Shown here: in pieces, positions 11,506 to 22,185 of the stretch
Position numbering within the stretch: position 1 is the stretch's first letter
Layout of the letters: the number at the start of each line of letters is the position of its first letter
Source: Thalassia testudinum
Lineage: Eukaryota; Streptophyta; Magnoliopsida; Alismatales; Hydrocharitaceae
Length of the DNA stretch: 64,000 nucleotides
Assembly (NCBI GenBank): GCA_037157565.1
Contig: JAZHRO010000003.1
Coordinates: forward strand, 72,170,501 to 72,234,500
Direction of reading: 5' to 3'
Notes under the pieces: model-generated
Database searches by the model: none
Seen by the model: only the letters and a program-made list of their open reading frames with translations
Told to the model about the DNA's origin: nothing
Program-made: the position numbers and the translations under genes

Positions 11506-12386
11506 AGGTGTGAGAAGGAATCTCCCAAAATGGCTGTATGGCGAGACGACGACACTTCGATGTAGCTTGGACAGAGGAGGTGAGAAGTTCGATGACGGGG
11601 TGAGATACAAGAGGATGCTAGGTAGAGAAATTCTTCACCAAGGCTCGAAACAGGAATGAGGAGGTGGAGGTTATCTTCTACTAGAATGGAGGTGGGAGGA
11701 CGGCTCCAAGGCTTCCTATGAAGGTGGTGAGATGGAGGAGGAATATTTGGTGGGGTATAAAAGCACTAAACTTGTAGGAGGCCCTTGGAGCTTGGAAATG
11801 AGCTCTAAGGTAGCTTTGAGGGGCTTCTAGAGCTTTCGAGTTGGAAGGGAGAGGGTCATGGGGTTTATGTAGTGGTGGAAGGGATGTGCTTTACATGCAC
11901 AGGTCTTCAACGACATTTAAAATGTCGCTAAAGACCCATCGGGGTTGTTGCTAGAGCCTTCACTCTCCTCTGTTGGCGTGAGGTGGAGCCGCTACAACTG
12001 GCACAATGTTGGGAGGGCATCGTCCATTGGATCACGAGTGGTTTGCTGGGATTGCAAGGAGATCGTGCGTGCTCGCTGGGCTTTGAATCTCATGCACGCT
12101 GTCAAGGATGCATCTCCACCATCTAATCCTGATCGCTTGGCTGAGGAGCATGCACAGATCGCACCCTCAAAAAATTTGAAGATCGCATGCGTTGTTCCTC
12201 TCCACGATCAGACGGTGGAGAGTGTGCGTCGACAACTTAAATGAGCACCCCAGATGAGGCGTGTCTGAGCTGGAGTGCATTTGTGCGTCAGTAGGCGACA
12301 TCTAATCCTACATGACTGACCTCAACTGCTCCATCAAGATCGAGCGGTCCAATTTCTTCTGGCACTGAGGCGGTCGCAAAGGATCA

Positions 12387-12439
12387 CCACTCGAACTCAT
12401 GTCCTTCCATTGCAGAGTAGGCACACTACCACTTGGTCA
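12387..12439 (-). other. tRNA-like module in E1 5' LTR
   Basis: On the minus strand TGACCAAGTGG (A box, 12429-12439) and GAGTTCGAGTGG (B box, 12387-12398) are spaced as in a tRNA, with CTCTGCAAT in the anticodon-loop position. The module corresponds to 884-935 in the 3' LTR. The B box here is closer to consensus than in the 3' copy. Confidence 0.6.
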
Positions 12440-12959
12440 TAGGCACTGGTTGGTCGCATGGAGATTAAGTGCTATAGTGCACCTCAAGTATTGGATGAAG
12501 ATTCAATGGCCATGATCAGATCTTCCTTGTTGAGCTTTGAAGGAGGCTAGGTGAGGTTGGGTGCTTCTCAGCCGTTGGAATAAGATCCAATGGTTGAGAT
12601 CTTTTCTTGCATTGAGATTGGGGAGGGCAGCCTAGATGGAGTCACATGGCACCATCTAGGTCATCCATTTTCTTCTTGTAGAGAGTGCTATGGTTCTCTG
12701 ATCGAAGTGATTTTTCCAATGACGGATTGCGATCATCTCTTTGAATCCATCCATATGGTCGGATTCTTCATTCGAAACCCGTAAAGTTGTTGCACTTCCT
12801 CCTGGCAATATAAAATGTTGGAATTAATATATAGGAAATACAAACTATCGCAAAAGAAGTGCAATGATTATTATGCATTATTTATACTTTGAAATGCAAT
12901 GCTAGGCCTAGGAACTATCATAAATAAGCATTTTATCATAAATTCATTTGTGTTTATCA

Positions 12960-13196
12960 CTATATATATAATTTCTTTTCTCATGGTTAATCTTTTCAAT
13001 ACATACTTCTTTGTTTGACCCCTTTTTCTTACTTGCTTTCTTGTTTGATGAAAGAAGGATGTCACAGGGGAAGGAATAATAGTAATTCTAGTGATCAAAC
13101 AAATGAAAAGAATCACAAAAACCAGAAGATGAAGGGAAATATAATATATAAAATAACAAGCAATCTAGTGATGACTTCCAACTTCTTACACAATTG
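12960..13196. other. short spacer between E1 and A
   Basis: AT-rich DNA with no gene. Joined to 30172-30506 across the element A insertion it restores a stretch that, on the minus strand, reads tgatgtcatcaaaaagtgac. This resembles the region before the 3' LTR of Sirevirus-like Copia elements (compare 17901-17926). It may be the worn end of an older minus-strand Copia element; this is tentative. Confidence 0.35.
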
Positions 13197-13800
13197 GTGT
13201 CTAATGCTACACAATTATTGAGGGTAAAATGCCAATTCATGCATATTCTTAGGCTTAAATTTGCATTTCATATTGTAAATATTGCATAGCATGTATCATT
13301 CTACATTTAGAGTAGTTGTGCATATTTTAAGTTAATTGCATCCTCTTTATGGCCAGGAGGGAAGGAGAATTATTTCAAGGCCTTAGATTGATGATCCGAA
13401 TGTACGAATCTGATCAGAACAACGATTGGAGTCCAATGCCTCCGATATCCTCTTGATCGGAATCCCGTAGCACCTTAGGCAGTCTGAAGAAGATCAATGG
13501 CCAAGGGGCAATGTGACATCCATACAAGCTTCAGATGAAAATTCCGACCATATGGATGGATCCAAAGTGACAATCATAGTCCGACAATGTGGAAATCATC
13601 TTGTTCCGAGCATCGTGGCATCCTCTGCAATAGAAAGAAGATGGATGGCCCAGGCGCCATCTCAACCGCCCAACACCAGCTAGTGACAACCAGATGGTGC
13701 CCCCTCATCATTTTCACATTCGAATCCTAAGCATTGGATCATCATTCAACGGTTAGGAAATCCCCACGCTGTTACTGCCAAGACCCTCCTTCTCAACGTA

Positions 13801-13873
13801 GGTGCTGGCATAGAATAGCGATGAAGGAGTGCGTTCCCATTGGTGGGGCGCGGGTTCAAATCCTTGTAGCACC
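13801..13873 (+). other. tRNA-like module in A 5' LTR
   Basis: GGTGCT at 13801 pairs with AGCACC at 13868-13873, as an acceptor stem would. GGGTTCAAATCC at 13852-13863 is a good B box, and TAGCGATGAAGG at 13816-13827 a poor A box. Total length (73 nt) is that of a tRNA. The module is missing from both copies of the A 3' LTR. Confidence 0.6.
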
Positions 13874-14104
13874 CCCCAAATTGAGGATTGGAGGTGCACT
13901 GACCGGATGCACTACAACACACCCATGTGCAAAAGCAGCGGGCACAGCGTAGTGCAGTGCATGCCAGTGCATGTACGTGCAACACGGCGCGAAGGGTACA
14001 GGCACGTGATGCGTGTGCCAGCAGAAGCTAGGGTTGGTGTGGATCTTCAGTGACGATTGTAGCAGTCACTAATGCCCTATGCACGAATTCCTCTTCTTCC
14101 ATCC

Positions 14105-14115
14105 ACTATAAGAGG
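14105..14115 (+). promoter_or_regulatory. A 5' LTR TATA box
   Basis: ACTATAAGAGG precedes a conserved ctacnccctccattctt stretch. Homologous boxes are at 28488-28497 and 29453-29462 (CTATAAAAGG) and at 54193-54202 in F. Transcription would start about 30 bp downstream. Confidence 0.55.
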
Positions 14116-14686
14116 TCCTACCCCCCTCCATTCTTCATCATCTCTTCCTTTCTTCTCCTCACCACCTCCAAGGCTCTAGAGAAAGCTTGTCTAAGCCTTG
14201 GATGCTCCTGTAGAGTAGAATCAAATATTTTGCCACCTCTCATCTCCTTTTGTGGAGCATCCCGTAGCTGTCCTCTCACCTCCTACATGAAGAAGAGCCT
14301 CACCACGATGACATCCTGCCCTATCCTTCTTCCTCCATTGTCGTTCTCCCTTGTTCTGCTCCTCACCACCTTCATCCGTGTGCCGTCAGAGCAAGTCTTC
14401 CTCCAAGCGACCGTCAAGGGGGACTCTTCTCATCTCCATTTATCTTTACTGCCTTCTAGTATAGTTTTTCCACTTTCATAGCTGTACGAAACATTTGTTC
14501 ATCAATATATTGATATTTTCGCTCTCTCCCTCTCTTATATTTTGCAAGCAAATTTGTTAGATAATGTTTTCGTCGATTTGATCCCTTGCCTGATAAAAAC
14601 AACAAAAAAAATTATAAAAGATAAAAACAACAAAGAGAAATAAAAATCAAAATGTGGATTTTCTCAAACCAAACATTTGTCTTCCC

Positions 14687-16400
14687 TGTTGGTGCTAGAG
14701 CACCACGATCATTTGTTTTGATGATAACAAAACACGTCTTATTTAACATCTGCAATTTGAGTCCAAGATTTCAGTTCAATTGCAAATGTGGACGTGTTCA
14801 GACGGAACTCGAGCTCGCATCCAGGATGGATTGGAGGAGCTTAATGAAGAACAGAGGAGGTTCGCGTGGAGCGACAGATTGAAGATAGAAGACAAGAAGA
14901 ATAGGATAGATTCTTTCTAATCCTTTCTTATATCTCTTGTCTTTATTTTCTTGCTCTTTTTATTTTCCTTAGAATATTGTTAAAGAGCCTCAAAGTACCC
15001 TAACAGTAGTCCAAGGAACACCGGCACAACCTTAGGATACTTAGGTTTTCTATAGAATACTTAGAAAACCAATATAGGGCTCAAACAGCACTTCCAGACG
15101 TCTAATTCCAAAATCAGACGTCTGATAATGTATTTTAGGACGTCTAACTGTTGTTTCAGACGTCTGATATCTGTTAGGCTGGACATACCTAGTTCTGTCT
15201 GATGAAATCAGACATCCAGACCTTAGTCCAGACGTCTTAGAAGACGTCTGATGGATTTGCCAGACGTCCAACTAGTAGACCGTTGGCTGGCTTAGCAAAC
15301 ACTCAAGGTTATGACCGTTAGATCCTTATCAGACGTCCCTAGGCCTTTCTAGACGTCTGATAATCGACCGTTTTGCCTCGGCTGATCCAAAATCTCTTCT
15401 CAGAGATTTTCTAGCAGTTGCAACATTTGGAAATCCATTCCCATAGTAAAAGTAGGTTTCCAGACGTCCAGACATAGTGCCAGATGTCCTATATGTCGTC
15501 TGATGGACTTGCGCTAGAACCCTGTTTAGATCTAATTCAAGTCAGGAGGAAACCTGCATAGAATTAGACGTCTGACCTTTAAATCAGACGTCTTAAAGTG
15601 GCGTTCCAGACGTCTGATGCTAGAGTTAGACGTCAGATAACCCTATCAAATGTAATCATTGTCCTGATTTCGGCCTGATTCTCTTGGGCTTTGTTCCCAA
15701 TGGCTATAGAACCTTTCCTAAGCCTTCCAATGCCTTCCTAAGGCCTCTATAAATAGAGGGGAACCTTTGCAACACAAAGACACACCAAGAGAAACACAAG
15801 ACACACTTAAGCAACATAGTTCCAGTCTCTTGTGTCCTAGCTAGCTCTTGCTCTCCAAGCTCATGCTCTATTCTCTTGAGAGCATCAAGCTTCGCGCACC
15901 CGCTCTACCGCCGTTGTTTATGAGAGCGACATTGCGCCGTTGCATGGCTCACGCACCGCGTCATCAACTCAATGCACTCCTTGCGAAGGGGAGTTTCCTT
16001 ATTCCTATAGAAGCTAGGTTTAAATTCCTTTGTTGGCTCTATAGGACTTGTTGTTTATTTTATCTTTGTTATTTGGTTGGGTATTCGCTTTGCGAATTCC
16101 CGTCTCCTTCGTGGGACAAAATCCTTCTTGTGGAGAGAAGGGGTTGAGGAACGCTACCCTCGTACTTGTAGCGTGGTTGTACTGAGTTTGAATCACCCTC
16201 GTTTTAAAGTGATTCGGTTAGTGGATTTGATCAACTAGGTTGATCGAAAAATCTTAACTCGAGAGGGTTAGGTGGTGGTTTTCACCCGGTTTGGGTTTCC
16301 ACCTAAAATTACTTATGTACTTGTGCGATTGATTTCTTGAGATTGTTTATTTTATTTCCGCAATTATTACGTCACCCCCTCCTTCGAAGGGAAACCTTCA
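14687..16400 (+). repeat. Copia 5' LTR
   Basis: 1714 bp, TG...CA. It contains 14 copies of the palindrome GACGTC between about 15095 and 15635, mostly within CAGACGTCTGAT-like units. The last 650 bp include the TATA box, the cacaccaagagaaacacaag stretch and a short chance frame (15848-16147). The 3' LTR is 20 bp longer because of a small duplication near 19023-19045. Confidence 0.9.
15747..15756 (+). promoter_or_regulatory. Copia 5' LTR TATA box
   Basis: CTATAAATAG in a GC-richer setting, about 650 bp before the LTR end. The same box is at 18987-18996 in the 3' LTR. This is the likely RNA polymerase II promoter of the element. Confidence 0.7.
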
Positions 16401-16402
16401 AT

Positions 16403-16414
16403 TGGTATCAGAGC
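16403..16414 (+). promoter_or_regulatory. Copia primer binding site (initiator Met-tRNA)
   Basis: TGGTATCAGAGC, two bases after the 5' LTR end, is the standard plant Copia primer site complementary to the 3' end of initiator Met-tRNA. It is unmutated. Confidence 0.9.
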
Positions 16415-16454
16415 AGGTTCTTGCGAGATCGGAGTAACACCTGGCAAGAAGATC

Positions 16455-17600
16455 ATGGAGGGAAGCTGTTCCACAAGCAGGATTTCTGAGGGGCAGTCCA
16501 CAACCCGTCTGCCGTTCTTCGACGGGAGCAACGACCCCTACTGGAAGTTGCGGATGAAGACCTGGCTTCAAGCCACCAACTTCACGATCTGGGCCAGATG
16601 CGAGACGCCATTTGAGATCCCGAAAAAACCCGCGGGAGGCTACTTGCAGCTGCATATTCGAGAGCTTTCACTCAACGCAAAGGCAATGAATGCCCTGTAT
16701 TGCGCGTTGAGTCTGAAAGAGTTCGAGAAAATCCAAGAGTGCACTGCCACCCACGAGATATGGAGGAAGTTAGAAGACACTCATGAAGAGATGAGCTCGG
16801 AGGAAGAAGAAGAAGAAAAAGAAGAAGAAACAGCTTGCATTGGTTTCATGGCCAGAGGAACTAATAGCGACAGTGAAAGCGGAAGCGACTCCGACGACGA
16901 GGTAAATCTCGATCTACAAGAAGCTTTTAATGAACTTTTTGAAGTTAGTAAATCACTAAAAAGAGAAAATAATAGCATTAAAAAGAATCTTAGTTTTCTT
17001 AAAAATGAAAATGATAGGTTAGAAAAACAACTTAAGGACATAGAAGCTAGTCCTAAAAATGATAACCTATTATTAGAAAATCAAAACCTCATCATTGAAA
17101 ATAATAAATTGATTGAGGAAAATGTTAGTCTAAAAATAGAAATTTCTGATTTAAAGACTAAGATGAATACTATAGAAAAAGAAATTGCATGTCTTAAGGA
17201 AAATTCTAACAAATTAATCAACAAAGCAGATAATTTTTATAGCCCAAAGGTTGAGAAAGGATCTCCATCAAGGAGACCCGCTAACAGATCCGGATCCAAG
17301 CCCACTTGGATACCGAAGAAAGAATTAGAATCTTGCTTTGTAGGGTTCAGGGATAATTACAAGACAAAGGACTGGACCTACAAGCTCAAGGCTGGTCAAC
17401 TCGAGTTGGGAGAACCAAGGAGTAGACCAAGGAGGAGAACAAGAAGACCGACGAGATGGCGAACAAGCGACGGACCCGCCGCACGTCGACCACTAGACTG
17501 GAGACCGGCACCGATACCTGGGCCTCCAAGCTACGGATGGGAGCCCCATCCGATGTGGCATCCACCACCACCATTCGGGCCATTTTATTGGCCATGGTAG
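16455..17600 (+). CDS. gag: Gag-like protein of the Copia element, 381 aa, intact frame
   Basis: The ATG lies 40 bp after the primer site and the frame is open to TAG at 17598. Residues about 17-45 (LPFFDGSNDPYWKLRMKTWL) match the DUF4219 start of Copia Gag. Residues 60-110 (NALYCALSLKEFEKIQECTA, then EIWRKLEDTHE) are the beginning of the UBN2/Gag core, which then stops. An acidic run follows (residues 113-145, E-rich then SDSESGSDSDDE), then a long predicted coiled coil (about 150-265, N/K/E-rich heptads). The C-terminus is basic and then proline/tryptophan-rich, ending GPFYWPW. The CCHC zinc knuckle and the second half of the core are missing, so the frame looks like an in-frame deletion product. 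It may still assemble through its coiled coil; binding of RNA is doubtful. Expression is unknown. Confidence 0.85.
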   Translation: MEGSCSTSRISEGQSTTRLPFFDGSNDPYWKLRMKTWLQATNFTIWARCETPFEIPKKPAGGYLQLHIRELSLNAKAMNALYCALSLKEFEKIQECTATHEIWRKLEDTHEEMSSEEEEEEKEEETACIGFMARGTNSDSESGSDSDDEVNLDLQEAFNELFEVSKSLKRENNSIKKNLSFLKNENDRLEKQLKDIEASPKNDNLLLENQNLIIENNKLIEENVSLKIEISDLKTKMNTIEKEIACLKENSNKLINKADNFYSPKVEKGSPSRRPANRSGSKPTWIPKKELESCFVGFRDNYKTKDWTYKLKAGQLELGEPRSRPRRRTRRPTRWRTSDGPAARRPLDWRPAPIPGPPSYGWEPHPMWHPPPPFGPFYWPW

Positions 17601-17647
17601 GTGAGGTAAAACCCTTTACCCTATCTTTTTATCATAAGCATTTAGAT

Positions 17648-17926
17648 AGGGGGAGTTAAAAAAAATGATGAGCTAATTGTCAATTTTTATGGGGGAGATG
17701 CAAGTTAGCTAAATTTCCTTTAGTAAGGGGGAGAAAAATAATAGCTATCTTGTTGTTACAAAAAGGGGGAGAATATCACCTTTGTTAAAATAAATTCATA
17801 GAAGAGCATGTTTTAAGGGGGAGTTATAGGAAATTTAAAACCAATCAAACCTTTTTGATAATGTCAAAAAGGGGGAGGATTTTTATGCATTATTTACAAT
17901 TTTGTCATCATCAAAAAGGGGGAGAT
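17648..17926 (+). repeat. array of seven polypurine-tract-like motifs
   Basis: AGGGGGAG-type motifs occur at about 17648, 17691, 17725, 17763, 17815, 17867 and 17912-17925, spaced 34-52 bp apart. The last abuts the 3' LTR and is the functional polypurine tract position. Multiple conserved copies of this motif upstream of the 3' LTR are a known hallmark of Sireviruses. Confidence 0.8.
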
Positions 17927-19660
17927 TGTTGGTGCTAGAGCACCACGATCATTTGTTTTGATGATAACAAAACACGTGTTATTTAACATCTGCAATTTGA
18001 GTCCTAGATTTCAGGTCAATTGCAAAAGTGGACGTGTTCAGACGGAACTCGAGCTCGCATCCAGGATGGATTGGAGGAGCTTAATGAAGAACAGAGGAGG
18101 TTCGCGTGGAGCGACAGATTGAAGATAGAAGACAAGAAGAATAGGATAGATTCTTTTTAATCCTTTCTTGTATCTCTTGTCTTTATTTTCTTGCTCTTTT
18201 TATTTTCCTTAGAATATTGTTAAAGGGCCTCAAAGTGCCCTAACAGTAGTCCTAGGAACACCGGCACAACCTTAGGATACTTAGGTTTTCTATAGAATAC
18301 TTAGAAAACCAATATAGGGCTCAAACAGCACTTCCAGACGTCTAATTCCAAAATCAGAAGTCTGATAATGTATTTTAAGACGTCTGACTGTTGTTTCAGA
18401 CGTCTGATATCTGTTAGGCTGGACATACCTAGTTCTGTCTGATGAAATCAGACGTACAGACCTTAGTGCAGACGTCTTAGAAGACATCTGATGGATTTGC
18501 CAGACGTCCAACTAGTGGACCGTTGGCTGGCTTAGCAAACACTCAAGGTTATGACTGTTGGAGCCTTATCAGACGTCCTTAGGCCTTTCCAGACGTCTGA
18601 TAATTGACCGTTTTGCCTTGGCTGACCCAAAATCTCTTCTCAGAGATTTTCTAGCCATTGCAACGTTTGGAAATCCATTCCCACAGTAAAAGTAGGTTTC
18701 CAGACGTCTACACATAGTGCCAGATGTCCTATATGTCGTCTGATGGACTTGCGCTAGAACCCTGTTTAGATCTGATTCAAGTCCAGAGGAAACCCGCATA
18801 GAATCAGACGTCTGACCTTTAAATCAGACGTCTTAAAGTGGCCTTCCAGACGTCTGATGCCAGAGTTAGACGTCTGATAACCCTGTCAAATGTAATCATT
18901 GTCCTGATTTCGGCCTGATTCTCTTGGGCTTTGTTCCCAACGGCTATAGAACCTTTCCTAAGCCTTCTAAAGCCTTCCTAAGGCCTCTATAAATAGAGGG
19001 GAATCTTTGCAACACAAAGACACGCCTAGATACACCAAGACACACCAAGAGAAACACAAGACACACTTAAGCAACATAGTTCCACTCTCTTGTGTCCTAG
19101 CTAGCTCTTGCTCTCCAAGCTCAAGCTCCATTCTCTTGAGAGCATCAAGCTTCGCGCACCCGCTCTCCCGCCGTTGTTTATGAGAGCGACGTTGCGCCGT
19201 CGCGTGGCTCACGCACCGCGTCATCAACTCGACGCACTCCTTGAAAAGGGGAGTTTCCTTATTCCTATAGAAGCTAGGTTTAAATTCCTTTGTTGGCTTT
19301 ATAGGACTTGTTGTTTATTTTATCTTTGTTATTTGGTTGGGTATTCTCTTTGCGAATTCCCGACTCCTTCGTGGGACAAAATCCTTCTCGTGGAGAGAAG
19401 AGGTTGAGGAACGCTACCCTCGTACTTGTAGCGTGGTTGTACTGAGGTTGAATCACCCTCGTTTTAAAGTGATTCAGTTAGTGGATTTGATCAACTAGGT
19501 TGATCGGAAAATCCTAACTCGAGAGGGTTAGGTGGTGGTTTTCACCCAGTTTGGGTTTCCACCTAAAATTACTTGTGTACTTGTGCGATTGATTTTTTGA
19601 GATTGTTTATTTTATTTTCGCAATTATTACGTCACCCCCTCCTTCGAAGGGAAACCTTCA
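17927..19660 (+). repeat. Copia 3' LTR
   Basis: 1734 bp, same ends as the 5' LTR. It has 12 intact GACGTC palindromes; two present in the 5' LTR are lost by point changes (for example agaagtct near 18358). An extra acaccaaga-type repeat unit lies near 19023-19045. Confidence 0.9.
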
Positions 19661-19796
19661 TTCCCGTGTTCGACCTGGGGCTCCGTTTCATGTTTCGATT
19701 ATAAATATTATCTAATTGATGGATTTTCTTGCAAATTAAACTACAACGACGGGTTTCGAAACTCAAATCATTTTGCAACGAATCTTTGCCCCACCA

Positions 19797-20510
19797 TTTT
19801 GGAGTTATTGTTGGGGAGGTAACGCTCTTTGGTTTTTCTCACGTTTTTCTGCCTTACTAGACTTTTATATCACTTTTCTCTGATTTTACTGTGATTGCAG
19901 GTACTCTTTTGAGGTAGGCTAGAGCAGTTAGATCAGAGAAAGGTGTAGATGAAGTTTCTGTAAGTGTACCCCACCACCCCCACCCTAGATTCCATCCCAT
20001 CACTTAATAACTGAAACTCAAATCAACTTAGGTGCTTGCATAAACTCTAGGTTAGATTTTGATTGTTTGATTGTCACTTCACCTCACCTTACCCATCTGT
20101 ACAAACTAAAAATAAAAAAAAAATTAGTCTTCTCTTCTTGTGGGATTAAATTGAAAGTTACATACTTAACACCCACAACTCTCATCCTAAGGCGCACAAT
20201 CACTTTAATTCTACCACATAACTGAGATCTGACCTATGGATCCGGTACACCTTAACTTAACACACACATAAGTGAGTAGAAATCTGATTAGGTTAAGACT
20301 TTTGTGTGCCTTAATCAAGTGGTGCAACAGGCCAATTTCTTGAATTTTTTGGGCCGCACCACTCAAATTAAAAGTGATTCATCAAGTAGCTTGCCATAGG
20401 GTATATTTTTAGGGTTGAACCAGACACTCCACTTTTTTTCTTTGATTTTTAAAGGAATATACCATCACCAATGCTTGCAAAACTTGGAGTGTTCTCCCGA
20501 ACTTGATTGA
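19797..20510 (+). other. A primer site and first part of leader
   Basis: TTTTGGAGTTATTGTTGGGG (19797-19816) is a decayed tRNA-Asp-type primer site directly after the LTR. The leader then matches F (58781-59400) and E1 (minus 3420-2700): a gattgcaggtactcttttgaggt stretch containing a possible splice acceptor (ttgcag/gt), then C-rich acccc repeats. The leader is cut at 20515 by element B and resumes at 24120. Confidence 0.75.
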
Positions 20511-20515
20511 ATACA
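20511..20515 (+). repeat. target site duplication of element B, left copy
   Basis: ataca here and at 24120-24124, immediately outside TG...CA ends. Removing 20516-24124 restores a leader sequence collinear with F around 59395-59415. Confidence 0.8.
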
Positions 20516-22185
20516 TGATGTGCATACATCTGAATAGCTAAAAATGTCTATTAATGCATATTTTTAGTATCATATTAGCATCATGCATTGTAAATATTGC
20601 ATAACATGCATCATCATGCATTTAGGTCAACTTGTATAAATTGTATAGTAATTTCTCTTTTTGATGGCCAAGGACAAGGTGATTTTGAATCGGGGCCTCG
20701 GATCGAAGATCCAACCCTATGGATCTGATCAGGGTGATGATTGGAGTTCAACGACTCCAAGATCAGCCCAATTGGACTTCTGTAGCATTAGATATAATCC
20801 AAGGAAGGTTAGAGATCAAGGGTTAAGATGGTGTCAATCCACACTTCAGATGGCAAATCCAACCACACAGATGGATTCAAATCGATGATTGCAGTCTAAC
20901 AGCATGCAAATCAGCCCAATCTGACATCCGTGGCACCTTCTACATGTCACAGATGATGGACAACCAAGATGGCACCACGTGGTACCATCTCATCACCCAA
21001 ACTGGCCTAGCTAACACATGAGGACTCGCCGCACCTTCTCTCTCCTCAATCATGCCATTACTTCTCAGCTGTTGGATCAAGATCGAATGGCTACGAGCGA
21101 TGGAGCCGAAGTTATCTTCTCGACAATCGACCACGATAGCGCATTGGTCGCATACTCGTGGCAAAAGCAACGGTCACAGGTTCAAGCCCCGCACACCGCA
21201 AAATCAGCTGTGGATGTGGGTGCAGGTTCAATTGAGCCATTGGATGGTGAGCAAGCGGTACAGATGTGGGATTTGTGGTGCACCTAGGGCGCGCAGATCG
21301 TGCATGCACTATCTGATGCACAATCGCATGTGCGATTTGACACAGGTGTGCGATAAGGCTTAGTGGCTTGTAAGACATCCGATCCCATGATCGGATGTTT
21401 AAAATCATGAGAACATGCGTAAGTCATTTGCATAGAGAAGAAGAAGAGGTGCCCGTGGGAGGCTTGCACGTTGCCCACGATCTAGTATTTAGTGGCGATT
21501 TTATCCATCACTAAAGGCCCTTGCATTAATTTTTTTACATAAAATAACCTTTTTTCTCGAAACCCCTACACCTACGAAAAGGCCTATGCCCTCCACATTT
21601 CAATCATCCCTTCCTTCACTTCTCTCCCTCTCCAAAACTCTGAGGAAGCTGGTCCTAAACCCGGGTTGCTCCTCCAGAGTCAAAATCAAAGTTTTCTCTC
21701 CCCCATTCTGGAAGTGGATCCCGCGATGACAACGATGCCCTGCCTTGCCCCCGATTCTTCCTTCTTCGTTCTTTGTCTTCCATCTTCATCCTCCATCTTC
21801 TAGGTGTCACCCCATCTAGCTCATCCTCCAAGTAACCGTCGAGGAGGATAACATCTCTCTCCCTTCTTTATCGCTTTCTAGAATAGAATTTTCCACTTTC
21901 TACTTGTAATCATTTCTTACTTTCTAGTTGTAAAAATAATATTTAGTTACAAAGTGATTGTTCTCTCTCTCTCTCTTAGTGTTAATATCAATTTCATTGT
22001 GATTATCTCACTTTTGAAACGAAAAATATAATCACAGATTGTAGATCGACGTAGCCTCCCTTTGTTTGACCTGGAATCCCTTTATGAATTTGGGTATAAA
22101 TTTATCTATTGTCAGATTTCTTCACAAATCTTACTACAATGATGAGTTTGTCAAAATGCAATCCCATTTTGTGTAGATCTTTTGC
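20516..22185 (+). repeat. B 5' LTR (right end eroded)
   Basis: It matches the B 3' LTR along its length, for example gttggatcaagatc, the tRNA-like module and gtcactaaaggcccttgcattaa. The match stops near 22180 (...tagatctt), where the interior remnant begins, so the last bases of this LTR were lost in the deletion. Confidence 0.75.
21137..21188 (+). other. tRNA-like module in B 5' LTR
   Basis: TAGCGCATTGG (A box, 21137-21147) and AGGTTCAAGCC (B box, 21178-21188) are 30 bp apart, as in tRNA genes. The B box keeps the invariant TTCAA core. No cloverleaf with full stems is evident. Confidence 0.65.

Larger units (their letters stand above)
1..12959 (-). mobile_element. E1: internally deleted Ty3/Gypsy-type LTR retrotransposon, minus strand, interrupted
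   Basis: On the minus strand the order is 5' LTR (right, ending at 12959), primer site 3421-3443, leader, gag remnant 2105-1551, polypurine tract 1487-1473 and 3' LTR 1472-1. Position 1 lies inside the 3' LTR, so the element continues to the left. The two LTRs can be matched along their length (for example 1-820 with 11521-12270). No protease, reverse transcriptase, RNase H or integrase sequence remains; gag stops about 80 bp before the polypurine tract. The 5' LTR is broken by an organelle-derived insert and by solo LTR D1. The primer site and the gag motifs place it with the plant Ty3/Gypsy lineages that use tRNA-Asp. Confidence 0.8.
3444..12959 (-). repeat. E1 5' LTR, in three pieces
   Basis: The LTR occupies 3444-3570, about 8626-8810 and 11511-12959, roughly 1.75 kb in total. 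Two insertions separate the pieces. Piece boundaries were set by comparison with E2 (62568-62900), where the first two parts are continuous: the gtcgaacatagggagg stretch runs into tttgtttctttttggt. The right end TGTTTATCA (TGATAAACA on the minus strand) fits the TGATG-type start of the superfamily. The TATA box of the 3' LTR is changed here to TTATGTAG near 11866. Confidence 0.75.
14687..19660 (+). mobile_element. Sirevirus-like Copia element, gag only, nested in A 5' LTR
   Basis: The target duplication ttccc (14682-14686 and 19661-19665) is perfect. The LTRs start TGTTGGTGC and end AACCTTCA. A primer site for initiator Met-tRNA follows the 5' LTR, and an array of polypurine-like motifs precedes the 3' LTR. 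The internal part is only 1526 bp with one open frame (gag) and lacks protease, integrase, reverse transcriptase and RNase H. The polypurine array, coiled-coil Gag and long LTRs point to the Sirevirus lineage of Copia. LTRs differ at a few percent of sites by eye, so this insertion is younger than its host A. Confidence 0.9.
13202..19796 (+). repeat. A 5' LTR, split by Copia element
   Basis: LTR sequence is 13202-14686 and 19666-19796, about 1.6 kb. It ends ...ttgccccacca, identical to the 3' LTR end at 30156-30166, and the primer site follows. It differs from the 3' LTR mainly by roughly 190 bp around 13640-13900 that includes the tRNA-like module. A CT-rich stretch follows the TATA box at 14105-14115. 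Confidence 0.8.

Noticed and set aside
15848..16147. 99-codon frames in both Copia LTRs (15848, 19108)
   Set aside because: They overlap the transcribed end of the LTR and lack a domain. Their similarity reflects LTR identity, not coding selection.
16781..17041. Minus-strand frame rich in Ser/Phe/Leu
   Set aside because: It is the complement of the acidic and coiled-coil part of the Copia gag frame.
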